From contig DASPOB010000020.1 of NCBI GenBank assembly GCA_035626235.1, forward strand, positions 1 through 21,685: a stretch of 21,685 nt of DNA, written 5' to 3'. Under the pieces are notes generated by a model that had not been told where the DNA came from, did no database searches, and saw nothing but the letters and a program-made list of their open reading frames with translations. The translations under genes and the position numbers were made by a program. This document shows, piece after piece, positions 12,116-19,439 of the stretch. Within the stretch, counting starts at the first letter, position 1, and each line of letters begins with the position of its first letter. This stretch comes from DATFYP01 sp035626235. Lineage in GTDB: Archaea > Thermoproteota > Nitrososphaeria > Nitrososphaerales > Gagatemarchaeaceae.

Positions 12116-14512
12116 ATGGCCCGAAGAAGAGGGACCGTTAGACCCCTCAACGAAAGGATTGCGAGACTCAGGCAGGGGAGTCTGGACGCCCCTGCCAGGG
12201 TCTCTAACGAGAGGGCGGCCCTTGTCACGGCGTTCTATGGAAGCGAAGAGGCCAAGGGAAAGTCGGTCCCGGTCCAGAGAGCCCTCGCTTTCAAATACCT
12301 GCTGGAGAACGTGAGCATCCCGGTCGAAGATGGGCAGCTCATAGTGGGGCTGAGAGGGACCGGGCCGAAGGAGGTCCCGACGTATCCCGAGATATCCACT
12401 CACTCGATGGCCGATCTGCACATGCTCGACTCCAGACAGAACATGCCGTATCGGGTGAGCGAGGAGACAAGAAGGCTGTACGAGAGCAAGGTCATACCGT
12501 TCTGGAAGGGCAGGTCGACGAGAGAGATGATGTTCTCCGAACTACCCAGGGAATGGGTGGACGCGTATGAGGCGGGAATATTCACGGAGTTCATGGAACA
12601 GAGGGCTCCGGGGCACACGGCAGGAGGCGCGAGGGTCTTCCAGACGGGGGTCCTGGACGTCAAGAGGCAGATTCGCGACAAGGTTGCCGGCTTGGACCGC
12701 GCCGACAAGGGCTACGGGAGCATGCTTGAGGAACTGAAAGCCATGGACGTCGCTGCCGATGCCATCCTGGCGTACGCCTCCAGGTACGCCTCGAAGCTTG
12801 AGGACATGGCAGGCAGGGAACAGACGGAGCAGAGAAAGAAGGAACTCCGCACGATGAGCGAGATCTGCCGAAGGGTCCCCGCCAACGCCCCGCAGACCTT
12901 CTGGGAGGGCCTTCAGCACTACTGGTTCGTCCACGTCGGGGTGACCTACGAGACCAACCCCTGGGACTCGTTCACTCCGGGACGCCTGGACCAGCATCTC
13001 TACCATCTTTACAGGAGGGACGTCGACGAGAAGCGCATGACGCGTCAGATGGGGAAGGAGCTGCTGGAGGCCTTCTGGCTCAAGTTCAACAACCAACCGT
13101 CTGTCCCGAAGGTCGGCGTGACGCTGGAGGAGAGCTTCACCTACAACGACTTCGCGAAAATCAACATCGGCGGGCTGAAGGCGGACGGCTCCGACGCAGT
13201 CAACGAGCTCTCGTACCTGCTGCTCGAAGTGCTGGACGAGATGAGGACGATGCAGCCCAACACCGCGGCCCTCGTGAGCTCCAGGAGTCCGGAGCGGTTC
13301 TTGGTCGAGGCCCTGAAGGTGGTGAATCCGGGCTTCGGAGAGCCCCCGTGCTTCAACTTCGATGGAATCGTGGTCAAGATGCTCAGGCAGGGCAAATCTC
13401 TGAGCGACTCCAGGGAGGGAGGGGTGAGCGGCTGCGTCGAGACTGGAGCCCTCGGGAACGAGGCTTACATCCTCACCGGATACCTGAACATGCCCAAGAT
13501 CCTGGAGCTGGCGCTCAGCGACGGTGTCGACCCGAGGACGAAGAAGACGGTGGGTGCGCACACAGGCGACCCCGTGAGCTTCAAGACCTTCGAGGCGCTT
13601 TTCGGGGCTTTCCTGGAGCAGCTGAAGTTCTTCGTCTCCGTAAAGGTCGCCGGGAACGACATCATAGAGGACATCTACGCAAAGCACCTTCCCGTCCCCT
13701 TCCTGTCGCTGTGGCTGGGGGACTGCGTCGGAAGGGCCACCGACTACAACGCAGGGGGGGCCAGGTACAACACCAGCTACATACAGGTCGTCGGGCTGGG
13801 GACTGTGACCGACTCGCTCGTTTCTCTGAAGCGCAACGTTTTCGAGAGGAAGCTCTTCGGAATGGACGAGGTGCTACGGGCCCTCAGCGGGAACTATGAA
13901 GGGGCTGAGGCGATGAGGCAGACTTTCCTTAACAAGACGCCCAAGTACGGGAACGACGACAGCGGCGCCGATGAAGTCGCGAGAAGGTTGGTCGACGCAG
14001 TCAACGGAGTCATCGAGGCCCATCCCCCTACGCCCACGAGAAAGGCTTCTCGGAGGGCGTATTTCCTCCCCACGACCGCCCACGTCTACTTCGGGAAGGT
14101 GACCGGAGCGACCGCGGACGGCCGAAGGTCTGGTCTCCCCGTTTCGGAAGGGGTGTCCCCCGTGCAGGGGGCGGACAGGAAGGGGATAGCCGCCGCCTTC
14201 AGCTCGGTCGCCCGGATCGACTGGGAGCAGACGGGAGGAGCGCTGCTCAACCAGAAGCTGTCCCCGGATTTGCTCGTCGGAGAAGAGGACATCAAGAAGA
14301 TGGCAAGCCTCGTAAGGACCTTCTTCATTATGGGCGGCCACCACGTGCAGTTCAACGTCGTGAGCGCGGAGCTGCTCCGCGAAGCTCAAGCCAGGCCGCA
14401 GGACTTTGAGGACCTGATGGTGAGGGTCGCGGGCTACAGCGACTACTTCGTGAACCTGCCGAAGGGGTTGCAGGATGAAATCATTGCGAGAACGGAGCAC
14501 AAGGCGGTCTGA
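12116..14512 (+). CDS. Glycyl radical enzyme (dehydratase/lyase type, not classical PFL)
   Basis: 798 residues. The thiyl-radical site is G-Cys440-V-Glu442 (SGCVETGALG), and the radical Gly is G773 in RVAGYSDYF near the C-terminus. The single Cys followed by V-E is the pattern of CutC, glycerol/propanediol dehydratase, hydroxyproline dehydratase and related lyases. Pyruvate formate-lyase has a Cys-Cys pair instead. Residue numbers and the GCVETG...EAYILTGYLN block remind me most of the trans-4-hydroxyproline dehydratase side, but no pyrroline-5-carboxylate reductase is nearby and the substrate is unassigned. The frame is open back to ATG 11951, adding 55 residues with unlike codon use and a promoter-like inverted repeat, so ATG 12116 is preferred. 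It overlaps its activase by 38 nt. Activity would be strictly anaerobic and cytoplasmic. Confidence 0.9.
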   Translation: MARRRGTVRPLNERIARLRQGSLDAPARVSNERAALVTAFYGSEEAKGKSVPVQRALAFKYLLENVSIPVEDGQLIVGLRGTGPKEVPTYPEISTHSMADLHMLDSRQNMPYRVSEETRRLYESKVIPFWKGRSTREMMFSELPREWVDAYEAGIFTEFMEQRAPGHTAGGARVFQTGVLDVKRQIRDKVAGLDRADKGYGSMLEELKAMDVAADAILAYASRYASKLEDMAGREQTEQRKKELRTMSEICRRVPANAPQTFWEGLQHYWFVHVGVTYETNPWDSFTPGRLDQHLYHLYRRDVDEKRMTRQMGKELLEAFWLKFNNQPSVPKVGVTLEESFTYNDFAKINIGGLKADGSDAVNELSYLLLEVLDEMRTMQPNTAALVSSRSPERFLVEALKVVNPGFGEPPCFNFDGIVVKMLRQGKSLSDSREGGVSGCVETGALGNEAYILTGYLNMPKILELALSDGVDPRTKKTVGAHTGDPVSFKTFEALFGAFLEQLKFFVSVKVAGNDIIEDIYAKHLPVPFLSLWLGDCVGRATDYNAGGARYNTSYIQVVGLGTVTDSLVSLKRNVFERKLFGMDEVLRALSGNYEGAEAMRQTFLNKTPKYGNDDSGADEVARRLVDAVNGVIEAHPPTPTRKASRRAYFLPTTAHVYFGKVTGATADGRRSGLPVSEGVSPVQGADRKGIAAAFSSVARIDWEQTGGALLNQKLSPDLLVGEEDIKKMASLVRTFFIMGGHHVQFNVVSAELLREAQARPQDFEDLMVRVAGYSDYFVNLPKGLQDEIIARTEHKAV

Positions 14513-15476
14513 CCCCGGAAGGCCCCGGCCCCTTTCCCTCCCCGCGTGGCGGCAGGCCTCGGCACCGAGGACCAGGGGGACGGTCTTCGACATCCAGAGG
14601 TTCGCCATACACGACGGGCCGGGGATTCGAACAACAGTCTTCATGAAGGGCTGCCCGCTCAGGTGCTGGTGGTGCCAGAATCCGGAGGGGCTTTCCTCCT
14701 CCAGCCGCCTGGGGTACCTCGAGTACAGGTGCGTCAGGACGGAGGGATGCCTTGCATCCTGCCCGACACGCGCCCTGACCATTGCGGGCGGTCGCCTCGC
14801 GGTCGACTACGCCGTCTGCGACGCCTGCGGAAGGTGCGTGGAAGCCTGCCCCACGGGAGCCCTCTCCATAGCGGGGCGCGAAATCGACGTCGGCGAGCTG
14901 ATGGGGGATATCGAGAAGGACATCCTGTTCTACGACAATTCCGGAGGGGGAGTCACATTCTCGGGAGGAGAGCCGCTGTTTCAGCCAGCATTCCTGAAGG
15001 ACTCTCTGATGGAGTGCCGGCTAAGGGGAGTGCACACGACTCTCGAGACCTCAGGCTACGCTCAGCCCCATGTCTTCGAGTCCGTCGCCGATTACGTCGA
15101 CCTGTTCCTGTTCGACCTGAAGATTCTCGACGATGAAGCGCACAAGAAGTACACTGGGGTATCTAACAGCACCATAAAGACGAACCTGCTCGCCCTCGTC
15201 GAGAGGCATAGGGGGAGAGACGTGATCCTGAGGCACCCCGTCATCACGGGCGTGAACGACTCGGACCATGAAACGGAGGAGCTCCTGCGCTTCATCCGAG
15301 GGTTGGAGGGGGTTGGCGAGGTGGACCTCCTGCCATACCACGACGTATCTGAGAAGTATCGGCGGCTCGGGCTGAGTTACAACATGCGAACCTCCGAGGC
15401 TCCCTCGGAAGAGAAGCTGAGCTGCATGAAAGAGACGCTGGAGAGAGCCGGCGTGAAGGTCAGAGTTGGAGGATAG
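14475..15476 (+). CDS. Glycyl radical enzyme activating enzyme (radical SAM)
   Basis: 333 residues. The radical SAM cluster is Cys60-x3-Cys64-x2-Cys67 (CPLRCWWC). It uses SAM and a 4Fe-4S cluster to abstract hydrogen from the partner's glycine. A ferredoxin-like insert follows. Its second cluster is complete (Cys115, 118, 121, 125), whereas the first shows only Cys86, Cys92 and Cys96 (C-x5-C-x3-CP) where four Cys are usual. GGGVTFSGGEPLFQP is the SAM-binding GGE motif, and DLFLFDLK and HPVITGVNDS are family hallmarks. The first ~33 residues are not conserved-looking, so the real start may differ. ATG 14475 lies inside the partner gene, implying coupled translation. Confidence 0.92.
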   Translation: MKSLRERSTRRSDPGRPRPLSLPAWRQASAPRTRGTVFDIQRFAIHDGPGIRTTVFMKGCPLRCWWCQNPEGLSSSSRLGYLEYRCVRTEGCLASCPTRALTIAGGRLAVDYAVCDACGRCVEACPTGALSIAGREIDVGELMGDIEKDILFYDNSGGGVTFSGGEPLFQPAFLKDSLMECRLRGVHTTLETSGYAQPHVFESVADYVDLFLFDLKILDDEAHKKYTGVSNSTIKTNLLALVERHRGRDVILRHPVITGVNDSDHETEELLRFIRGLEGVGEVDLLPYHDVSEKYRRLGLSYNMRTSEAPSEEKLSCMKETLERAGVKVRVGG

Positions 15477-15498
15477 GCGCAGTCCAGCTACTGGGGCA

Positions 15499-15522
15499 GG
15501 TTCCTCGGTCCTGCCGAGAACC
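15499..15522 (+). terminator. Hairpin after the glycyl radical operon
   Basis: GGTTCCTCGG (15499-15508) pairs with CCGAGAACC (15514-15522) with one bulged C and a 5-nt loop, 23 nt after the activase stop. No T tract follows, so it may be a 3' end stabiliser rather than a terminator. A competing stem GGCAGG (15495-15500)/CCTGCC (15510-15515) overlaps it. Confidence 0.35.
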
Positions 15523-15636
15523 GGCGCTGCTCAGGCACGGGAAGGACATGAATGCCGGATTCAAGAAAGGCGTCCTCGGGCCCTAGCACGCTTCGCCTAC
15601 GGAGAAATGTATTGGTGACTCCGGGTCCACCTTGGC

Positions 15637-16008
15637 CTATCCTGTGATTTGCTTCTCAATGTCTTTCTCAAGGCTCCGGATCTCTCTGATGGCCCTCCCC
15701 ATCCTTCTTGTGAATAGGAAGTCCCGAATGCCGACGTAAAGCCAAAGGAGGGCGAGGACGGAGACGACGACTTCGGTCATCTGCAGCGTCGGGTCAACCA
15801 AGTTCACAGACTGGGTCGTTATGCCTGTGACGTAAGGAAGAAGCAACTGCGAGATGTAGGCGAGAAGGAGAACAAGGGAGACTGCGATGGTTATCGCAGA
15901 CAGGGCCCGCATCATCGAGCTTCCGCTCTCGATGTGCTGGATGAAGTCCTCGTGGGTCTCGATCATGGACACGACGGGCGACTTCTCCGGAGAAGCTTCG
16001 TCTGACAC
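15637..16008 (-). CDS. Small two-helix membrane protein, unknown function
   Basis: 123 residues from GTG at 16008. A polar N-terminus (SDEASPEKSP) is followed by an amphipathic part (ETHEDFIQHIESG), then transmembrane helix 1 (about 34-56, LSAITIAVSLVLLLAYISQLLL), a short outside loop, helix 2 (about 73-92, VVVSVLALLWLYVGI) and a charged cytoplasmic helix (RRMGRAIREIRSLEKDIEKQ). The frame is open to 16056, but a TATA-like CTTTAATACG (16037-16046) lies 34 nt before the GTG, so this start is preferred over ATG 16032. No function can be named. Confidence 0.6.
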   Translation of the reverse strand: MSDEASPEKSPVVSMIETHEDFIQHIESGSSMMRALSAITIAVSLVLLLAYISQLLLPYVTGITTQSVNLVDPTLQMTEVVVSVLALLWLYVGIRDFLFTRRMGRAIREIRSLEKDIEKQITG

Positions 16009-16036
16009 TGTGAGTCGCGGAAAACGAAACATGAAT

Positions 16037-16046
16037 CGTATTAAAG
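16037..16046 (-). promoter_or_regulatory. TATA-like box of the small membrane protein gene
   Basis: Minus-strand CTTTAATACG is centred 34 nt before the GTG at 16008. It lies inside the upstream extension of the reading frame, which argues against the longer start. Confidence 0.4.
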
Positions 16047-16068
16047 CCAAGCTCATCTTAGATGAGTT

Positions 16069-16338
16069 TCACGGTTTCAGCCTCTCCCACAGCTTGTTCC
16101 AGTCGTCCACGATCCTGTAGCCGTCAGGCGTGGTGCTGTAGACGTCGTGGCCGTCTTGATCCTTCTTCACGGTGAGCCCTTTGCCTTCGAGCTCGTGGAG
16201 TATCTCCGCGCATGTGTCGTAGCTCAGATTCATCACTCTCGAAATCCTCGTGGGCCCGCTTGGGCGTTCCCTAAGCTCCGCGAGTATTTCCATGTAGATG
16301 ACTACTCGCGGACGGTGCTTCAACCTGCCTCTCTGCAT
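16069..16338 (-). CDS. HTH_45-like winged-helix transcriptional regulator
   Basis: 89 residues. LKHRPRVVIYMEILAEL is the first helix. GPTRISRVMNLSYDTCAEIL covers the HTH, and the wing runs through EGKGLTVKKDQDGHDVYSTT to PDGYRIVDDWNKLWERL. The pattern H-R-x-R-x-x-I-x-x-x-I-L, K/T-R-I-x-x-x-x-N-L-S-Y is that of small archaeal HTH_45 regulators, abundant in Thaumarchaeota. The open frame continues to 16770, but that part is antisense to the DUF72 gene. ATG 16338 is chosen; a TATA-like box at 16345-16355 is very close to it, so ATG 16293 is a possible alternative although it would cut helix 1. Confidence 0.7.
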   Translation of the reverse strand: MQRGRLKHRPRVVIYMEILAELRERPSGPTRISRVMNLSYDTCAEILHELEGKGLTVKKDQDGHDVYSTTPDGYRIVDDWNKLWERLKP

Positions 16339-16344
16339 CCGTGC

Positions 16345-16355
16345 GATAGATAAAC
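16345..16355. promoter_or_regulatory. TATA-like box shared by divergent genes
   Basis: GATAGATAAAC lies between the regulator (minus) and the DUF72 gene (plus, ATG 16393). It reads as TATA-like on both strands (GTTTATCTATC on minus). The regulator may thus influence both genes. Confidence 0.35.
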
Positions 16356-16392
16356 CGAGGTGGCCCGAAGAATTCATAGACATCCCCGCCCG

Positions 16393-17124
16393 ATGCATCT
16401 CAAGGCGAATCGACTGAAGGTTCACGTGGGTGTTTCTGGCTTCAGCTATCCCGGCTGGAGGGGCAAGTTCTATCCCGAGGAGGCCAAAAGCGATGAGCTC
16501 CTCAGCCTCTATTCGGACAGGCTGGGCAGTGTCGAGATCAACAGCTCCTTCTACGCGCCTCCGAAAGCCGAAGTCGTCGCGGGGTGGGCCAGGAGGACGG
16601 GGGTCGACTTCAAGTTTTCGTTCAAAGCTCCCAAGACAATCACTCATGTGATGAAGCTCGGAGAAAGCTCGGCCAACGCGGCCCTTCAATTCGCGAAGAG
16701 GCTGGAGTCGCTCGGACCCAGGGAAGGGCCGATCCTTTTCCAACTTCCGCCGTTCTCGCAGGTCAACCACCGTCTCCTCGAGGGGTTTCTTTCAGCCACG
16801 AAAGGGATCAAGGAAAGGGTGTTCGAGTTCAGGCACGAATCCTGGCTGGTTGGGGAAACCTACGACCTCCTGGACAAGTATGGAGCGGGGTTCTGCGTCG
16901 CGGAGACCGAAGACATGAAACCGGTGGTCAAGGCGACCGGGGGCATCGCCTACTTCCGGCTGAGGTTGAATAGTTATGACGCGGGTGTTGTCGATTCATG
17001 GGCCCCGCGCGTGAAGAAGGTCATGCAGGATGCCAGTGAAGGTTACGTCTACCTCCGGCACGACGAGACCGGAGAGAACGCGATTCTGGCGGAGAGACTT
17101 GGCAAGAGACTGAGCGGGAAATAG
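16393..17124 (+). CDS. DUF72 family protein (YecE-like TIM-barrel)
   Basis: 243 residues. Clear DUF72 blocks are VHVGVSGFSYPGWRGKFYP (10-28), SVEINSSFYAPPKAE (about 46-60), FKFSFKAPKTITH, ILFQLPPF and the late YVYLRHDETGENA. The family is a widespread TIM-barrel group, possibly nuclease- or phosphate-ester-related, whose reaction is unproven. GTG at 16360 would add 11 residues, but a TATA-like box at 16345-16355 implies a transcript beginning after it, so ATG 16393 is preferred. Its stop is 16 nt from the convergent Pol X-like gene. Confidence 0.9.
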   Translation: MHLKANRLKVHVGVSGFSYPGWRGKFYPEEAKSDELLSLYSDRLGSVEINSSFYAPPKAEVVAGWARRTGVDFKFSFKAPKTITHVMKLGESSANAALQFAKRLESLGPREGPILFQLPPFSQVNHRLLEGFLSATKGIKERVFEFRHESWLVGETYDLLDKYGAGFCVAETEDMKPVVKATGGIAYFRLRLNSYDAGVVDSWAPRVKKVMQDASEGYVYLRHDETGENAILAERLGKRLSGK

Positions 17125-17140
17125 GTGGGCGGGAGCGAGG

Positions 17141-17662
17141 TCAGGGGAACCCGTCGTCGGCCCTCGCTGCCTTCCCTCTGGCTTCTGGCGGTTTGTACTT
17201 CCATCCCAGCAGCTTTCCGACCTCTTCTTCGGTCCTCGCCTCGATCAGCCTGGGGCGCTCGTCTCTTGTCCACAGGCCCTTGGAGTTGATAACGAGCCCA
17301 CGGTCCCTCGCCTTGATCGTCATCCCTATCGTATGGCCCTTAGGTCCCGTCGCCCACATCTGAGTCACCCCCCAGGCGCCTTCGTCGAGGCACAGGAACA
17401 GGTTGACCTGGATTCCTCTGTACCTGATGTTGGCGATGACGTCTCCGAAGGTGACCACTCGGCCCCCGATCTCCTCGACCCTGCGGGTGATCGTGTCCCT
17501 CCATTTGGCGAAATCCTTCCACTTGGGGACGACCGCGAAGTCGATGTCGTGCACAGTCTGCGCCCTCCTCCTTAAGCTCCCGGCCAGCAGGCTCTTCCTG
17601 TAGAGGTCCTTCGTCTTGCCCAAGAAATCCAAGGCGACGGCTTTCGCATCATCGAGACGCAT
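17141..17662 (-). CDS. Minimal DNA polymerase X-like nucleotidyltransferase
   Basis: 173 residues. The palm nucleotidyltransferase signature is G28-S29-L-R31-R32 and D39-I-D41 (GSLRRRAQTVHDIDF), where Pol beta holds two of its three catalytic Asp. The third position reads IQVNLFL, giving Asn87 instead of Asp. A thumb-like part follows (MWATGPKGHTIGMTIKARDR, GLVINSKGLW), corresponding to the TGS...FN...A-x-x-x-G-x-x-I-N region of Pol X, then LLGWKYKPPEAR. There is no 8-kDa, fingers or PHP domain. It probably fills gaps or adds nucleotides at ends joined by the Ku-like protein and ligase encoded just upstream. ATG 17662 follows AAGAAGGAC and lies 25 nt after the ligase stop. ATG 17731 would overlap the ligase by 44 nt. 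Confidence 0.7.
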   Translation of the reverse strand: MRLDDAKAVALDFLGKTKDLYRKSLLAGSLRRRAQTVHDIDFAVVPKWKDFAKWRDTITRRVEEIGGRVVTFGDVIANIRYRGIQVNLFLCLDEGAWGVTQMWATGPKGHTIGMTIKARDRGLVINSKGLWTRDERPRLIEARTEEEVGKLLGWKYKPPEARGKAARADDGFP

Positions 17663-17687
17663 GTCCTTCTTGAATGACAAGACGTCC

Positions 17688-18521
17688 CTACCCCAGCTGC
17701 GATAGGAGACACTCGTCGGGGGTCTTGTCATGCCTGACGCGAAGGATGAATGGGGCTCTCAGCTTCTTGTCCCTCGTGACCTCTTGGAATCGGACTTCGA
17801 CAACGGACCCCTTCTTTACCTGCCTGGGGTCGACCCTCTCCACGGTGGACCCGACGTTCCCCAGTTCAACCACCCGTCCGCTGTCGTCGTAGACGGCGAC
17901 CGACCACGACCTTGGGGTCCCCGTCCTTTTCATCTCCTGCGTCTCCACGTAACCAGTCACGAAGCAGTCGACTGTGTCGAACCGCTTCAGCTTGAGCCAG
18001 GAGCCCGGCTGGCCATAGCTCGATTCGGGGTTCTTGACTACGATGCCCTCCCGTCCCTGCTCGACCGTCTCGTCCCTGAGGGCCATGACCCTCTCGGCGG
18101 TTCTGGCCAGCTTGTAGGGAACGTCGAGCCCAGTCCCCCTCAGAATCTCCTCCAGCACCTCCTTCCTGTCGGACAGAGGCTTGGGCCGCAGGTCTCGGTC
18201 GTCGACCTGCAAGACGTCGAAGAGGAAGATTCCCTTCTCCTCCCGTGCCACGTACTCTCCGTCAAGGATCATCCTGTGAGGGGCGTGAGTGAACTCGGGG
18301 ACGCGGGAGAAGACCTGAGGCGTGCTCTTCGGGGTGTAGATCCCTCCGTGCTTGCTGGAGAGGACGAGTTTTTCTCCGCTCTTGAAGAGGAAGATCCTGA
18401 TGCCGTCATATTTCGCTTCACAAATCGCGGGGAGTGGGTTCTTCGCGATCCAAGTGCCGAGGTCCTGCTTGACGGCCTTCGCGTAGTTTTCCTGGACGTA
18501 GTTGGGGAGCTCATCACTCAC
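17688..18521 (-). CDS. Minimal ATP-dependent DNA ligase
   Basis: 277 residues. The adenylated lysine is K37 in motif I (EAKYDGIR). Motif Ia is degenerate (SSKHG). Motif III is LDGEY (86-90), motif IV EGIVVK (158-163) and motif V LKLKR (176-180). An OB-fold (about 184-270) has VEVRFQEVTRDKKLRAPF and a motif VI-like ending RVRHDK. There is no N-terminal DNA-binding domain as in replicative archaeal ligases (around 550-600 residues), so it resembles LigD-type ligase domains used in end joining and would rely on a partner such as Ku. The start is GTG 18521, 18 nt after the Ku-like stop, with a G-rich GGGGGGAAG ribosome-binding-like stretch. Confidence 0.9.
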   Translation of the reverse strand: MSDELPNYVQENYAKAVKQDLGTWIAKNPLPAICEAKYDGIRIFLFKSGEKLVLSSKHGGIYTPKSTPQVFSRVPEFTHAPHRMILDGEYVAREEKGIFLFDVLQVDDRDLRPKPLSDRKEVLEEILRGTGLDVPYKLARTAERVMALRDETVEQGREGIVVKNPESSYGQPGSWLKLKRFDTVDCFVTGYVETQEMKRTGTPRSWSVAVYDDSGRVVELGNVGSTVERVDPRQVKKGSVVEVRFQEVTRDKKLRAPFILRVRHDKTPDECLLSQLG

Positions 18522-18539
18522 GGTCTTCCCCCCTCGACC

Positions 18540-19385
18540 CTACTTCGAGAGGACTACCTTCGGCTTCTTCTTCGCCAGCGGGACGGCCGGCAGCCTGGCC
18601 GAGCCTTTCTCCTCCTGCAGGGCCCAGGCGTCGTCCAGCTTCAGAATCCCCTCGCTCATCCCCATTAGGAGCCATAGCCGCCCGTCCTTCCTCTCGTACG
18701 GGTACACGACGGACGTGTAGAAGTTGTAGCCTCTCCCCCAGGAAAAGAAGGCCACGAGGGCCATGTCCTTTTCAATGAGGTACCTGGCGAGCTGGGTCAC
18801 GCGGGCGTTGGTCTCCGCGACCTTCTTGTCGGTGTCGGGAGCCAGCTGATAGACCTCCTTGAACTTGTACTCTGACACCCTTTCCAGAGGCACGAACCCG
18901 TCCTTATCGACCTCGACCCTCGTCGTCCGTTCGAAGGGCTCCACGTCCTCGCCTTCCTGCTTGTCGGCGATCTGGTCGAGGGGGACCTCAATCCACTTGC
19001 CGGTGAACTCCAGCTCGTACTTCAGGAAGTAGCGCTTCTCGTTCCTGACGGTCACGGGGAGCTCGCCCTTGTAGCGGACGAACTTCTTCGCCTCCTCGGG
19101 GGTCACTTCCTCCAGGTCGAGGCGCTCGCCGTCGGGCCCCTCCTTGTACCTGTAGATCCTCGGTACCTCCCGGCTGACCACCTCCTTGCCTGTCTTCCTG
19201 TCGAGCTTGACGACTTTGACTGGCTGCAGGTCGCCGTGGGCCTTGGCCGCACGCAGGTGGTACTCCACCGCGCCGAGCCCCAGCGTGGGGATGTCCAGGC
19301 TCAGGACCCCCCGCCAGGATGCCCTTGAAACGGCGGCGCTCTCCGCCTGCTTCTCGACCTCCGAGAAGATGTCCTTCTTTGGCAA
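18540..19385 (-). CDS. Ku-like DNA end-binding protein
   Basis: 281 residues resembling the bacterial Ku core, which forms a ring on double-strand ends and recruits ligase. Aligned pieces are SWRGVLSLDIPTLGLGAVEY (23-42; compare W-K-G-x-I-S-F-G-L-V-x-I-P-V-x-L-Y), VTPEEAKKF, FVPLERVSEYKFKEVYQLAPD (164-184; compare the FV-x-L-x-x-I-D-P-x-Y-x-x-K-x-Y-Y-L-x-P-D block) and the ARYLIEKDMALVAFFSWGRG...LWLLMGMSEG region (200-246). The tail is lysine-rich (KKKPK). It is divergent, so the call leans partly on the ligase and Pol X neighbours. The start is TTG 19385, with a TATA-like box at 19416-19425, making it first gene of a Ku-ligase-polymerase operon. Confidence 0.7.
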   Translation of the reverse strand: MPKKDIFSEVEKQAESAAVSRASWRGVLSLDIPTLGLGAVEYHLRAAKAHGDLQPVKVVKLDRKTGKEVVSREVPRIYRYKEGPDGERLDLEEVTPEEAKKFVRYKGELPVTVRNEKRYFLKYELEFTGKWIEVPLDQIADKQEGEDVEPFERTTRVEVDKDGFVPLERVSEYKFKEVYQLAPDTDKKVAETNARVTQLARYLIEKDMALVAFFSWGRGYNFYTSVVYPYERKDGRLWLLMGMSEGILKLDDAWALQEEKGSARLPAVPLAKKKPKVVLSK

Positions 19386-19415
19386 TCCGGTTTCGGGACG
19401 CCACGATGCTCGGTG

Positions 19416-19425
19416 CTATTTAATC
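19416..19425 (-). promoter_or_regulatory. TATA-like box of the Ku-ligase-Pol X operon
   Basis: Minus-strand GATTAAATAG is centred about 35 nt before TTG 19385 and lies in the 54-nt gap after the HTH_42 gene. The three end-joining genes can therefore be transcribed separately from it. Confidence 0.55.
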
Positions 19426-19439
19426 CCGGATGCCGCGTC

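Noticed and set aside
12542..13687. 381-codon open frame on the minus strand inside the glycyl radical enzyme gene
   Set aside because: It is antisense to a gene with intact catalytic motifs; the translation is V/L/R/H-rich without any fold-like pattern, an effect of GC-rich codon bias.
13874..14782. 302-codon minus-strand open frame across the enzyme/activase junction
   Set aside because: Antisense shadow of two well-supported genes, with no protein-like features.
16339..16770. Upstream extension of the HTH_45-like regulator
   Set aside because: It is antisense to the DUF72 gene and crosses the divergent promoter.
17730..18668. 312-codon plus-strand open frame opposite the ligase and the end of the Ku-like gene
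   Set aside because: The ligase motifs are on the other strand; this translation is a D/V/L/P-rich shadow.
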